From Burkholderia sp. Nafp2/4-1b (GTDB taxonomy: Bacteria; Pseudomonadota; Gammaproteobacteria; Burkholderiales; Burkholderiaceae): a stretch of 64,000 nucleotides of DNA. This document shows positions 17,938-27,598 of this stretch, piece after piece; the stretch's first letter is position 1; the number at the start of each line of letters is the position of its first letter. The position numbers were made by a program, and so were the translations under genes. Where the stretch lies: positions 173,530-237,529 of the forward strand of contig NZ_ML058602.1 in assembly GCF_003635165.1 (NCBI RefSeq). The letters are read 5' to 3'. The notes beneath the pieces are model-generated. The model worked only from the letters and a program-made list of their open reading frames with translations, was not told the origin of the DNA and did not search any database.

Positions 17938-18876
17938 TCAGCCGAGATGGGGATAGTCGGACAGCGTCAGCCGGAAACCATGCGCGTTCGCGATGAGCTG
18001 CGCCTGTGCGCCGAACGGCAGCGTGAGCAGATCGGGCACGTGACCGAACTGCAGCCCCGTGACGACCGGGATGCCGACCACCGAGCGCACCTGGTCGATC
18101 ATCGCCTGCATGTCGTAGCCGTTGTCGTACTCGAACGGCCGCGCGCCCGTGAACTGGCCGAGCACGAGCGCCTGCTGGCGCGCGAGCAGCCCCGACAGGT
18201 GCAGCTGGTAGATCATCCGTTCGATCCGGAACGGCTGCTCGTTGACGTCCTCGATGAACAGGATCCCGCCTTCGATGTCGGGCATGTACGGCGTGCCGAC
18301 CAGCGACGTGAGGATCGCGAGGTTGCCGCCCCACAGCGTGCCCGTCACGTTCACGCTCTGCACTTGCGGCGCTTCGGCAATGATCGTCGTGGTCGGCTGC
18401 GACAGCGTCTGCCAGAAGTGCTGCATCGTGAAGTCGCTCGGCGTTTCCGCGCCGAAGTCGGCCGACAGCATCGGGCCGCCGAAGGTCTTGACGCGCGCCT
18501 TCGCGTACAGCGCGAGCTGGATCGCGGTGAAGTCGCTGTGACCCACGAGCGCGATCGGCTGGTCGCGCAGGCGCCGCTCCAGCCCGCGATAGTCGAGCCC
18601 GTGCAGGATGCGCGCGGCGCCGTAGCCGCCGCGCACCGCGAGCGCGATGTCCGGCAGCGCGCGCTCCGGGTCCGCGAGGCGATTCAGGTCGGCGGCACGC
18701 TCGCCGTCGGTGCCGCCGAAACGCTGAAAGCGCCGCTGCGTCGCCTCGATATTCTCGATGCGCTGCTGCGCGCCGCTCAGGCGCTCGAGCGCGCGATTGA
18801 TCGCATCGGGGTCGTGCGGATAACCGGACGGCGCCAGCAGGCGGATGGTGTAGGACGCGGCGGGCTGAAAGGACAT
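17938..18876 (-). CDS. ldcA: LD-carboxypeptidase (muramoyltetrapeptide carboxypeptidase)
   Basis: 312 residues of the S66 peptidase family. The nucleophile Ser lies in PIALVGHSDFTAIQLAL, preceded by ALAVRGGYGAARIL, and the Glu and His of the Ser-Glu-His triad lie in the C-terminal half. The enzyme removes the terminal D-Ala from murein tetrapeptides in the cytosol during peptidoglycan recycling. It is followed by a terminator and preceded by tadA about 125 bases upstream on the same strand. Confidence 0.93.
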   Translation of the reverse strand: MSFQPAASYTIRLLAPSGYPHDPDAINRALERLSGAQQRIENIEATQRRFQRFGGTDGERAADLNRLADPERALPDIALAVRGGYGAARILHGLDYRGLERRLRDQPIALVGHSDFTAIQLALYAKARVKTFGGPMLSADFGAETPSDFTMQHFWQTLSQPTTTIIAEAPQVQSVNVTGTLWGGNLAILTSLVGTPYMPDIEGGILFIEDVNEQPFRIERMIYQLHLSGLLARQQALVLGQFTGARPFEYDNGYDMQAMIDQVRSVVGIPVVTGLQFGHVPDLLTLPFGAQAQLIANAHGFRLTLSDYPHLG

Positions 18877-19001
18877 GGGAAAGGTATCGGGATCGTCAAA
18901 CCTGCTTAGAGGGTCCGAACCGTCGCCGGTTCACGGAATCGCGCGACCCGCCCCGCTCGGGGCCGGCCCAGGTGTGGCGGCGGGCCGGCGCCGCGGCCGC
19001 G

Positions 19002-19981
<980 letters not shown>

Positions 19982-20081
19982 TAGTCAATCGGAACAAATG
20001 CGGCAGCCGAATTCTAGCAGGGTGACGTGCGTATGACAGGCCCTTCGAAGGGTTGCTCGATATTGTGTTTTTAGGGGCCGA

Positions 20082-20103
20082 ATCGGCGCGCATGCGCGCC
20101 GAT
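20082..20103. repeat. Perfect 22-base palindrome
   Basis: Arms ATCGGCGCGCA and TGCGCGCCGAT meet with no spacer. It lies about 100 bases upstream of the DUF1992 start on the other strand. It could be a dimeric operator or an RNA hairpin; the sequence does not say which. Confidence 0.6.
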
Positions 20104-20541
20104 CGCGGCGACTTCCCGCTGTGCTGCGCCGCAGCAGGCTCTGCGCGAGTCTGGTCCGGATTTGGCGCGGTTTTACGCGGGCCATGGCCGCCGTATTTTT
20201 TATTTTTGGCCCGACGAACCGGTGCGGACGATTCCACCGAAATCGCTGTTTCGCGACTACCCGGTCACGAAGCAACCGACAGGCGCGCGGCGCACGAGCA
20301 GCGACGCCGGAATCATCACGGCGGCGAGGATCCGGGCGACATGCGCGTGCGGACACCGACGCACCACCCCGCCGATACCGATACGACATACGACGCAGCG
20401 AAAAATCGACACGCACGGACCATGCTGGCGCAAGTGTCCGGTTTGGACCGATCCGGTGAGCTGACAACGGGCGGATCGGGATGAACCTCGGCCACCGCCC
20501 CGCTTTTCCGGAATCGGAAAGTAGAAATCAGAAAAACTTGG

Positions 20542-20570
20542 TTTGGGCGCACGAGCGCGCTCACTACACT
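20542..20570 (+). promoter_or_regulatory. Putative promoter of the gntR-flavoprotein operon
   Basis: TTTGGG (20542-20547) and TACACT (20565-20570) with a 17-base spacer. Transcription would begin near 20577, at the edge of the operator-like palindrome. Found by eye. Confidence 0.4.
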
Positions 20571-20578
20571 CGAGCCAT

Positions 20579-20592
20579 CTTGTCATAACAAG
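20579..20592. promoter_or_regulatory. Putative HutC-type operator
   Basis: CTTGT-CATA-ACAAG, a perfect inverted repeat similar in form to HutC-family boxes, 8 bases before the GntR start codon. It would overlap the transcription start predicted above and fits negative autoregulation. Confidence 0.55.
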
Positions 20593-20599
20593 TTGACCG

Positions 20600-21370
20600 A
20601 TGACCCCACCCAACGTCGTGCCGCTGTCGGCGGCCCCGCTCTACGTGCAGATCAAGGACACGCTGCGCGCGCGCATCCTGGACGGCACCTATGCACCGCA
20701 CAGCCGGATGCCGTCCGAGCACGAACTCTGCGCGATGTTCGACGTGAGCCGCATCACGGTGCGCCAGGCGCTCGGCGATCTGCAGAAGGAAGGCCTGCTG
20801 TTCAAGCTGCACGGCAAGGGCACGTTCGTGTCGAAGCCGAAGGCATTCCAGAACGTGACGTCGTTGCAGGGCTTCGCCGAGGCGATGTCGTCGATGGGCT
20901 ACGAGATCGTCAACCAGCTGCGCACGTTCCGCACCGTGAAGGCCGACCGCCATCTCGCGTCGAAGCTGAACCTGCCGGAAGGCGCGCCGCTCGTCGAGAT
21001 CCACCGCGTGCGCCTCCTGAACCGCGAACCCGTGTCGCTCGAACAGACGTGGGTGCCCGAGGCGATCGGCAAGCGCCTCGCGGGCGCCGATCTCGCGACC
21101 CGCGACATCTTCCTGATCCTCGAGAACGACTGCGGCGTGCCGCTCGGCCACGCCGACGTGGCGATCGACGCGATCCTCGCCGACGACGAAATCGTCGATG
21201 CGCTGCGCGTCGAGGAAAGCAGCCCCGTGCTGCAGATCGAGCGGCTCACGCACGACGCGTCGGGCGTGCCGATCGACTACGAACACCTGTACTTCCGCGG
21301 CGACGCCTTCCAGTACCGGCTGCGCATCGACCGGCAGAAGTCGCGCCAACCTGCAAGGAACCCGCAATGA
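20600..21370 (+). CDS. GntR family regulator (HutC/UTRA subfamily)
   Basis: 256 residues. The winged helix spans about 12-75 with the GntR signature (MPSEHELCAMFDVSRITVRQ), followed by the linker GLLFKLHGKGTFVSKP. A UTRA ligand domain fills the rest (PLVEIHRVRLLNREPVSLEQ; the C-terminal IDYEHLYFRGDAFQYRLRID). It is the first gene of the eight-gene cluster and overlaps the flavoprotein gene by four bases, so it is very likely the local regulator. The ligand is presumably a substrate or product of the cluster and is unknown. Spacing between the operator and the ATG leaves only a weak ribosome-binding site. Confidence 0.9.
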   Translation: MTPPNVVPLSAAPLYVQIKDTLRARILDGTYAPHSRMPSEHELCAMFDVSRITVRQALGDLQKEGLLFKLHGKGTFVSKPKAFQNVTSLQGFAEAMSSMGYEIVNQLRTFRTVKADRHLASKLNLPEGAPLVEIHRVRLLNREPVSLEQTWVPEAIGKRLAGADLATRDIFLILENDCGVPLGHADVAIDAILADDEIVDALRVEESSPVLQIERLTHDASGVPIDYEHLYFRGDAFQYRLRIDRQKSRQPARNPQ

Positions 21371-23106
21371 ACACCCATGTACTCGAATACGACATCGTCG
21401 TGGTCGGCGGCGGCACGGCCGGCCCGATGGCGGCGCTCAAGGCGAAGGAGCGCGACCCGTCGCTGCGCGTGCTGCTGCTGGAAAAGGCCAACGTGAAGCG
21501 CAGCGGCGCGATCTCGATGGGGATGGACGGCCTGAACAACGCGGTGATCCCCGGCCATGCGACACCCGAGCAGTACACGCGCGAGATCACGATCGCCAAC
21601 GACGGGATCGTCGACCAGGAAGCCGTGTACGCGTATGCGACGCACAGCTTCGCGACGATCGAGCAGCTCGACCGCTGGGGTGTGAAGTTCGAAAAGGACG
21701 GCACCGGCGACTACGCGGTGAAGAAAGTCCACCACATGGGGTCGTACGTGCTGCCGATGCCGGAAGGACACGACATCAAGAAGGTGCTGTACCGGCAGCT
21801 GAAGCGCGCGCGCATCGCGATCACGAACCGGATCGTCGCGACGCGCGTGCTGACCGACGCGCAGGGCCGCGCGAGCGGCGTGCTCGGCTTCGACTGCCGC
21901 ACGGCGGATTTTCACGTGATCCGCGCGAAAGCCGTGATCCTGTGCTGCGGCGCGGCCGGCCGTCTCGGGCTGCCGGCGTCCGGCTACCTGATGGGCACGT
22001 ACGAGAACCCGACCAATGCGGGCGACGGCTACGCGATGGCGTACCACGCGGGCGCCGCGCTCGCGAACCTCGAGTGCTTCCAGATCAATCCGCTGATCAA
22101 GGACTACAACGGCCCGGCCTGTGCCTACGTGACGGGCCCGCTCGGCGGCTTCACCGCGAACGGCAAGGGCGAGCGCTTCATCGAGTGCGACTACTGGAGC
22201 GGCCAGATGATGTGGGAGTTCTACCAGGAACTGCAAAGCGGCAACGGCCCGGTGTTCCTGAAGCTCGACCACCTCGCGGAAGAAACGATCCAGACCATCG
22301 AGCAGATCCTGCACACGAACGAGCGGCCGAGCCGCGGGCGCTTCCACGCGGGGCGCGGCACCGACTACCGGCGCCAGATGGTCGAGATGCACATCTCCGA
22401 GATCGGCTTCTGCAGCGGCCACAGCGCGTCGGGCGTGTACGTGAATGCCCGCGCGGAAACGACGGTGCCGGGGCTCTACGCAGCCGGCGACATGGCAGCC
22501 GTCCCGCACAACTACATGCTCGGCGCATTCACGTACGGCTGGTTCGCCGGACAGAACGCGGCCGACTACGTGGCCGGCCGCGAACACGCGCCGGTCGACG
22601 ACCAGCAGGTCGCGGCCGAACGCACCCGCGTGCTCGCGCCGCTCACGCGCGAACGCGGCCTCGCGCCCGCGCAGGTCGAATACAAGCTGCGCCGCATGGT
22701 GAACGACTACCTGCAACCGCCGAAGGTGACGCGCAAGATGGAAATCGGGCTGCAACGTTTTGACGGAATTATTGAGGATATCGAAGAAATCAAGGCGAAC
22801 AATCCGCATGAACTGATGCGTGCGGCCGAAGTGCGCGCGATCCGCGACTGCGCCGAAATGGCCGCGCGCGCGTCGCTGTTCCGCACCGAGAGCCGCTGGG
22901 GGCTGTACCACCATCGCGTCGATTTTCCGCATCGCAACGACGCCGAATGGTTCTGCCACACATGGCTGCGCAAAGGCGCCGACGGCGCGATGCGCAGCGA
23001 GAAGCGGCCGGTCGAACCCTATGTCGTGCCGCTCGCCGACGACGAACGCAGCGCCTACGCGCACCTGCGCATCCGCGAACCGGCCGCCGTCGCGGCCGCC
23101 CTCTGA
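21367..23106 (+). CDS. AprA/fumarate-reductase-like flavoprotein
   Basis: 579 residues. The N-terminal FAD site is VVVGGGTAGPMAALKAK (residues 9-25). LLEKANVKRSGAISMGMDGL resembles the equivalent stretch of adenylylsulfate reductase alpha (AprA) more than that of SdhA/FrdA. The second FAD motif, TTVPGLYAAGDMAAVPHNYM, is near residue 375. The C-terminal helical domain typical of SdhA/AprA follows, with YKLRRMVNDYLQPPKVTRKM and SRWGLYHHRVDFPHRND. It should form a complex with the next gene's ferredoxin and act as a redox enzyme in the cytosol. The electron acceptor or donor molecule cannot be read from sequence. The start ATG overlaps gntR (ATGA). Confidence 0.85.
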   Translation: MNTHVLEYDIVVVGGGTAGPMAALKAKERDPSLRVLLLEKANVKRSGAISMGMDGLNNAVIPGHATPEQYTREITIANDGIVDQEAVYAYATHSFATIEQLDRWGVKFEKDGTGDYAVKKVHHMGSYVLPMPEGHDIKKVLYRQLKRARIAITNRIVATRVLTDAQGRASGVLGFDCRTADFHVIRAKAVILCCGAAGRLGLPASGYLMGTYENPTNAGDGYAMAYHAGAALANLECFQINPLIKDYNGPACAYVTGPLGGFTANGKGERFIECDYWSGQMMWEFYQELQSGNGPVFLKLDHLAEETIQTIEQILHTNERPSRGRFHAGRGTDYRRQMVEMHISEIGFCSGHSASGVYVNARAETTVPGLYAAGDMAAVPHNYMLGAFTYGWFAGQNAADYVAGREHAPVDDQQVAAERTRVLAPLTRERGLAPAQVEYKLRRMVNDYLQPPKVTRKMEIGLQRFDGIIEDIEEIKANNPHELMRAAEVRAIRDCAEMAARASLFRTESRWGLYHHRVDFPHRNDAEWFCHTWLRKGADGAMRSEKRPVEPYVVPLADDERSAYAHLRIREPAAVAAAL

Positions 23107-23123
23107 CTCCGAGGAGCCCTACC

Positions 23124-23369
23124 GTGCCCCATACCCCGCACGACATCTTCCTGCGCAGCAGCGCGCCCGTGACCATCGACGAGGACCGCTGCATTGCCGA
23201 CAAGGGCTGCACCGTCTGCGTCGACGTGTGCCCGCTCGACCTGCTCGCGATCGACGTGACCAAGGGCAAGGCCTACATGCAGTTCGACGAATGCTGGTAC
23301 TGCATGCCGTGCGAACGCGATTGCCCGACCGGTGCGGTCAAGGTCGATATCCCGTACCTGTTGCGCTGA
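23124..23369 (+). CDS. Two-cluster [4Fe-4S] ferredoxin, AprB-like
   Basis: 81 residues from a GTG at 23124, seven bases after GAGGAG. Two cluster motifs are present: C-x5-C-x2-C-x3-CP (CIADKGCTVCVDVCP, about residues 23-37) and C-x2-C-x2-C-x3-CP (CWYCMPCERDCP, about 58-69). Pairing with the AprA-like flavoprotein resembles the AprBA arrangement, but this protein is much shorter than AprB and lacks its C-terminal tail. It presumably shuttles electrons to or from the FAD subunit. It lies 17 bases after the flavoprotein stop. Confidence 0.9.
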   Translation: MPHTPHDIFLRSSAPVTIDEDRCIADKGCTVCVDVCPLDLLAIDVTKGKAYMQFDECWYCMPCERDCPTGAVKVDIPYLLR

Positions 23370-23418
23370 TCCCGCGCGCCGCCGGCGCGGCGCTTTCCCT
23401 TTTTCGGACTCACGACAC

Positions 23419-24843
23419 ATGAAACCCACGCTACGGATGTTCCGCCTGTTCGCCATCTCGCTCGCGGTGTCGGCCGCCGGCCTCGTGCACGCCGAGACGA
23501 TCCGCGTCGCGATCGGCACGCAGGACACGACGATCAATTGCGCGACCGGCGGCCTGCTGATCCGCGAGCTGCATCTGCTCGACAAATACCTGCCGCATAC
23601 CGGCAAATACCAGGACGTGAAGTACGACGTGCAGTGGAGGGACTTCACGTCCGGCGCGCCGCTCACCAACGAGATGGTCGCCGGCAAGCTCGACTTCGGC
23701 GCGATGGCCGATTTCCCCGGCGCGCTGAACGGTGCGGCGTTCCGCAAGGCCGGCCGCCAGAGCGTGTTCATCACCGTGCTCGACGGCAGCATCGAAGGCA
23801 GCGGCAACGGGATCGTCGTGCCGACGAACTCGCCGGTGCACGCGCTCGCCGACCTGAAAGGCAAGACGATCTCGGTGCCGTTCGCATCGACCTCGCACGG
23901 GATGCTGCTGCGCGCGATCAAGGCCCAGGGCTGGAACCCCGACACCGACGTGAACATCGTCACGCAGGCGCCCGAAGTGGCCGGCAGCGCGCTGAAGGCC
24001 GGCAAGATCGACGCGCATGCGGACTTCGTGCCGTTCGCCGACCTGTTCCCGTATCGCGGCATCGCGCGCAAGATCTACGACGGCGCGCAGACCCATACGC
24101 CGACCTTCCACGGCGCGCTCGTCGACGCGGACTACGCGCAACGCTATCCGGAAGTGGTCGTCGCGTACCTGCGCGCGGCGCTCGAAGCGAATCGCCTGCT
24201 TACGCAGAACCCCGAGAAATACAGCGTGCTGATCGAGAAGGTCACCGGCATCGAGGCGCCGGTCGACTACCTGTATCACGGCCCGCTCGGGATCCAGACC
24301 CGCGACTTCACGTGGAAGCCCGAATACCGGCAGGCCGTCGCGACCGCGATCGACACGCTCAAGCTGCTGAAGAAGACCGATACCGCGCCCGACCCGGCGA
24401 CGTTCATCGACGACCGCTATATCCGCGCCGCGTTCAAGGCATCGGGGCTCGACTACGAAGCCGCGCTGAAGCACTACGGCAAGCAGCCGCTCGTCGCGAA
24501 CGACGCGGCGACCGGCAAGCCGATCCGCGACTTCAACGACGTCGCGCAGGTCTGGCTCGCCGACGACGAACCGGTGCGCAACTACGCAAGCCCCGCGGGC
24601 GCGTTCGCGGCGCTCGGCAAGCTCGGCGCTTCGGCGAAGGTGCGCGCGGTGTTCGTGCACGACCACGCGAGCGGCCTGAAGCTGTTTGCCGACCAGGCGT
24701 GGTACGTGAAGGACGCGCACGGTGTGCTGAGCGCGTTCCTGCTGAAGACCGGCGCCGATGCGTATGCGAAGCAGGTGTCCGGTTCGGTCGTCGATTACGC
24801 GGCCGCGAAGACCGGCGCGACGCAGGCCCTCGCGTCACGCTGA
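23419..24843 (+). CDS. ABC transporter substrate-binding protein (TauA/SsuA-like) with NosL-like C-terminus
   Basis: 474 residues, well above the roughly 320-340 of TauA or SsuA. A signal peptide ends near residue 25 (SAAGLVHA). The binding-protein domain (about 26-345) shows NrtA/SsuA/TauA-type features such as LKGKTISVPFASTSHGMLLR and KAGKIDAHADFVPFADLFPY. The last roughly 100 residues (about 370-470) resemble NosL: FVHDHASG, then DQAWYV, then a C-terminal segment like the NosL F-x-S-x-x-x-A-x-x-F-A stretch. The cysteine/methionine metal motif of NosL is missing. It delivers the cluster's substrate to the permease. The ligand is probably a small organic anion, perhaps a sulfonate; that is inference. 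Confidence 0.82.
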   Translation: MKPTLRMFRLFAISLAVSAAGLVHAETIRVAIGTQDTTINCATGGLLIRELHLLDKYLPHTGKYQDVKYDVQWRDFTSGAPLTNEMVAGKLDFGAMADFPGALNGAAFRKAGRQSVFITVLDGSIEGSGNGIVVPTNSPVHALADLKGKTISVPFASTSHGMLLRAIKAQGWNPDTDVNIVTQAPEVAGSALKAGKIDAHADFVPFADLFPYRGIARKIYDGAQTHTPTFHGALVDADYAQRYPEVVVAYLRAALEANRLLTQNPEKYSVLIEKVTGIEAPVDYLYHGPLGIQTRDFTWKPEYRQAVATAIDTLKLLKKTDTAPDPATFIDDRYIRAAFKASGLDYEAALKHYGKQPLVANDAATGKPIRDFNDVAQVWLADDEPVRNYASPAGAFAALGKLGASAKVRAVFVHDHASGLKLFADQAWYVKDAHGVLSAFLLKTGADAYAKQVSGSVVDYAAAKTGATQALASR

Positions 24844-24892
24844 CCGCCCTGCTTTTCCGTTCACCGCTCCTTCAACGCTACCGGATACTCGC

Positions 24893-25768
24893 ATGGCCGC
24901 CACCTTCGAGCTTGCCAAACGCCGTCCTTCCGCGTCGCCGCGTGTTGGCGACACCCGCACCGCGCACGCCGCCGCGCGCGGTCGCCCGACTTCGTTGCGC
25001 CGCCGCGCGTGGCGGATCGTGTCGCTCGCCGCCTGCATCGCGTTGTGGCAGGCTGCCGTCCAGTGGCGGCTGTCGCTCGGCATCGTCACGTTCGCGAACG
25101 TGCCGGCGCCCGCCGACGTCGGGCCCGCGCTGTGGTCGCTGCTGCATTCGCCGAAGCTGCCGATGCACCTGTTCGCGAGCATCATGCGCGTGCTCGCGGG
25201 CTTCGTCGCGGCGGCGTTCGCCGGTGTCGGCCTCGGCCTCGCGATCGGCCGCTATCGCGCGCTCGAGGACACGCTGCTGCCGCCGCTCGAAGTGTTGCGG
25301 CCGATTCCGGCCGTCGCGTGGATTCCGCTCGCGATCCTGATGTTTCCATCGTCCGAACTGAGCATGATGTTCATCACGTTCGTCGGCGCGCTGTTCCCGA
25401 TCCTGCTGAACACCGTGCACGGCGCCGAAGCCGTCGATCCGCGGCTGGTCGCGACCGCGCGCAGCCTCGGCACGCGCGGCATCGCGCTCTATGCGGAAGT
25501 CATCCTGCCTGGCGCCGCGCCCGCGATCTTCACCGGCCTGTCGATCGGGATGGGCACCGCCTGGTTCTGCCTCGTCACGGCCGAGATGATCGCGGGCCAG
25601 TACGGCCTCGGTTATTTCACATGGGAGTCCTACACGTTGCAGAACTACCCGGACATCGTGGTCGGGATGGCGGTGATCGGCTTGCTCGGGATGGGCAGCA
25701 GTCTCATCGTCAAGCGCATCGGTACGGCGCTCACGCCGTGGTATGCCCCGCGCGGAGGCCGGCAATGA
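24893..25768 (+). CDS. ABC transporter permease (SsuC/TauC-like)
   Basis: 291 residues with about six transmembrane segments and a basic, unstructured N-terminus of about 40 residues. The coupling-helix (EAA) motif is RLVATARSLGTRGIALYAEV followed by LPGAAPAIFTGLSIGMGTAW. The sequence IRPIPAVAW-like (EVLRPIPAVAWIPLAILMF) is typical of sulfonate/taurine/nitrate permeases. Its stop overlaps the ATPase start (ATGA). The ATG at 24893 gives a family-length protein; an upstream in-frame ATG at 24758 lies inside the preceding gene. Confidence 0.9.
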   Translation: MAATFELAKRRPSASPRVGDTRTAHAAARGRPTSLRRRAWRIVSLAACIALWQAAVQWRLSLGIVTFANVPAPADVGPALWSLLHSPKLPMHLFASIMRVLAGFVAAAFAGVGLGLAIGRYRALEDTLLPPLEVLRPIPAVAWIPLAILMFPSSELSMMFITFVGALFPILLNTVHGAEAVDPRLVATARSLGTRGIALYAEVILPGAAPAIFTGLSIGMGTAWFCLVTAEMIAGQYGLGYFTWESYTLQNYPDIVVGMAVIGLLGMGSSLIVKRIGTALTPWYAPRGGRQ

Positions 25769-26553
25769 GCGCAGCCAATCTCGCTGTGCCCGCGCCGGGG
25801 CGCGTCGGCGTGCGCGCGCTGACCGTCGAGCTCGGGCCGCCGCATGCGCGCTTCGCGGCACTCGACGCGCTCGACGTCGACATCGCGCCCGGCGAATTCG
25901 TCTGCGTGCTCGGGCCGTCCGGATGCGGAAAATCGACGCTGCTCGGCGCGCTGGCCGGGCACGTCGCCGCGACGCACGGCGAGATCGTCGTCGACGGCGA
26001 ACCGGTCGATCGTCCGCATCCCGATCGCGGGCTCGTGTTCCAGCAGCACACGCTGTTTCCGTGGAAGCGCGTGATCGACAACGTCGCGTTCGGTCTCAAG
26101 ATGAAGGGCGTGCCCGCGCACGAACGCCGTCGCGAGGCGGCCGCGCTGCTCGACCTCGTCGGACTCGGCGGCTATGGCGCGCACTACCCGGCGCAACTGT
26201 CCGGCGGCATGCAGCAGCGCGTCGAGATCGCGCGCGTGCTGATCAATCGGCCGCGCATCCTGCTGATGGACGAACCGTTCGGCGCGCTCGATGCGCAAAC
26301 ACGCCGGATGATGCAGACGCTGCTGCTCGACATCTGGTCGCGCATCGGCACGACCGTGCTGTTCGTCACGCACGACATCGAGGAAGCGCTGTTTCTCGGC
26401 GACCGCATCCTGATGCTGTCGCCGCGGCCCGCGCGCATCGTCGCCGACATCCACGTGCCACTTGCGCGGCCGCGCACCGACGACAGCACCACCGAGCCCG
26501 CGTTCGTCGACATCAAGCGCCGCTGCCTCGCGCTGCTGCGCGATGCGGCCTGA
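25765..26553 (+). CDS. ABC transporter ATP-binding protein (SsuB/TauB-like)
   Basis: 262 residues. Walker A is GPSGCGKST, the Q-loop is VFQQHTLFPWK, the signature is LSGGMQQRVEIARVL, Walker B is ILLMDEPFGALD and the switch His is in VTHDIEEAL. These are the hallmarks of the nitrate/sulfonate/taurine subfamily. It powers the transporter formed with the two preceding genes. GGAGG lies about 10 bases before the ATG, which overlaps the permease stop by four. Confidence 0.93.
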   Translation: MSAANLAVPAPGRVGVRALTVELGPPHARFAALDALDVDIAPGEFVCVLGPSGCGKSTLLGALAGHVAATHGEIVVDGEPVDRPHPDRGLVFQQHTLFPWKRVIDNVAFGLKMKGVPAHERRREAAALLDLVGLGGYGAHYPAQLSGGMQQRVEIARVLINRPRILLMDEPFGALDAQTRRMMQTLLLDIWSRIGTTVLFVTHDIEEALFLGDRILMLSPRPARIVADIHVPLARPRTDDSTTEPAFVDIKRRCLALLRDAA

Positions 26554-26593
26554 GCCCCATCGCGCGCCCCTCACCCTTTCGAGCTTTCCGCCC

Positions 26594-27598
26594 ATGACCG
26601 CTTCTTCCCCTGCTTTCCCGCTGCCCGGCGCGCACGATCCCGATCACGCCGCGCTCGTCGCGCGCGTGGCCGCGCCTGACGCATCGGTCCGCCGCATCGC
26701 ACTGCTCGAACTCGCCGATCTCGAGGATCCCGAGCTCGTCCCGACCTTCATTGCGGCACTGCGCGACGATCCGTCCGCCGACGTGCGGGGCGAGGCCGCG
26801 CGCGTGCTCGCCGCCTGGGAACAGCCGGAGGTCGTCGACGCGCTGTGCCACGCGCTGCGCGATTGCGACGACGACGTGCGCGCGATCACCGCACAAAGCC
26901 TGTCCGAGCTGAAGGATGTCGCGTCCGGCACCGTGCTGTGCCGCTGGGCCGAACGCGCGGAACACGCCGAACCGTTCGTGCTCGGCGCCGTGCTGCGCGG
27001 CTTGCGCGAACTGCGCGACCGCGACGCGTTCGGACCGGCGCTGCGCGCGCTCGACGCGCCTGCGTCGGCCGTGCGCGCCGAGGCCGTTGCCGTGCTCGGC
27101 TGGCTCAAGGACCCTCGGGCGCTGGCGCCCCTCGCCCGCGTCGCGACGACCGATGCGCAGGCGGACGTGCGACGCATCGCGGTCGGCGCGGTCGGCTTTG
27201 CGGCATCGAGCGACACGGCCGTCGTGACCGCGCTGCTCACGGCACTGCGCGACGCCGAATGGCAGGTACGCGAGGAAGCGGCCGCGACGCTCGGCAAGCT
27301 GCGCGTCGCGAGCGCACGCGATCCGCTCGTCGCCGCGCTCGACGACGACTACTGGCAGGTGCGCCTGCGTGCGGTGCGCGCGCTCGGGCAATTGCGCGAT
27401 GCCGCCGCGGCATCGGCCGTCGTCGCGCTGTTGTCGCATGCGATCAGCAACTTGCGCAAGGAGGCGGCGCTTGCACTTGGCGAACTGCGCGATCCGGCGA
27501 CGCTGCCCGCGCTGCGCGACGCGCTGGAAGATCGCGATCCGGAAGTACGCAAGGCCGTGCGGATCGCCATCGCGCAGATCGACGGTGACGCGCGATGA
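26594..27598 (+). CDS. HEAT-repeat protein
   Basis: 334 residues composed almost wholly of 31-residue HEAT repeats of the PBS-lyase type, with recurring pattern DPxxVRxxAAxALGxLxD (for example QVREEAAATLGKLR, QVRLRAVRALGQLRD and NLRKEAALALGELRD). Such alpha-solenoids bind other proteins or help insert cofactors, as in CpcE. No signal peptide. It is the seventh gene of the cluster and overlaps the DUF971 gene by four bases. A chaperone or maturation role for the flavoprotein-ferredoxin pair is possible but not shown. Confidence 0.85.
   Translation: MTASSPAFPLPGAHDPDHAALVARVAAPDASVRRIALLELADLEDPELVPTFIAALRDDPSADVRGEAARVLAAWEQPEVVDALCHALRDCDDDVRAITAQSLSELKDVASGTVLCRWAERAEHAEPFVLGAVLRGLRELRDRDAFGPALRALDAPASAVRAEAVAVLGWLKDPRALAPLARVATTDAQADVRRIAVGAVGFAASSDTAVVTALLTALRDAEWQVREEAAATLGKLRVASARDPLVAALDDDYWQVRLRAVRALGQLRDAAAASAVVALLSHAISNLRKEAALALGELRDPATLPALRDALEDRDPEVRKAVRIAIAQIDGDAR

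Larger units (their letters stand above)
19982..20599. other. 618-base non-coding region with palindromes
   Basis: No open frame here has a convincing start, ribosome-binding site or family similarity; one of 143 codons on the plus strand has composition unlike a protein. The region holds CCCTTCGAAGGG (20041-20052), a perfect 22-base palindrome at 20082-20103, and an inverted repeat TTTCCG-GAAT-CGGAAA at 20505-20520. It ends with the promoter and operator of the gntR gene at 20600. Confidence 0.55.

Noticed and set aside
20053..20484. A 143-codon open frame in the gap before the redox-transport operon
   Set aside because: No ribosome-binding site, no family similarity, and composition that drifts along its length; more likely non-coding.
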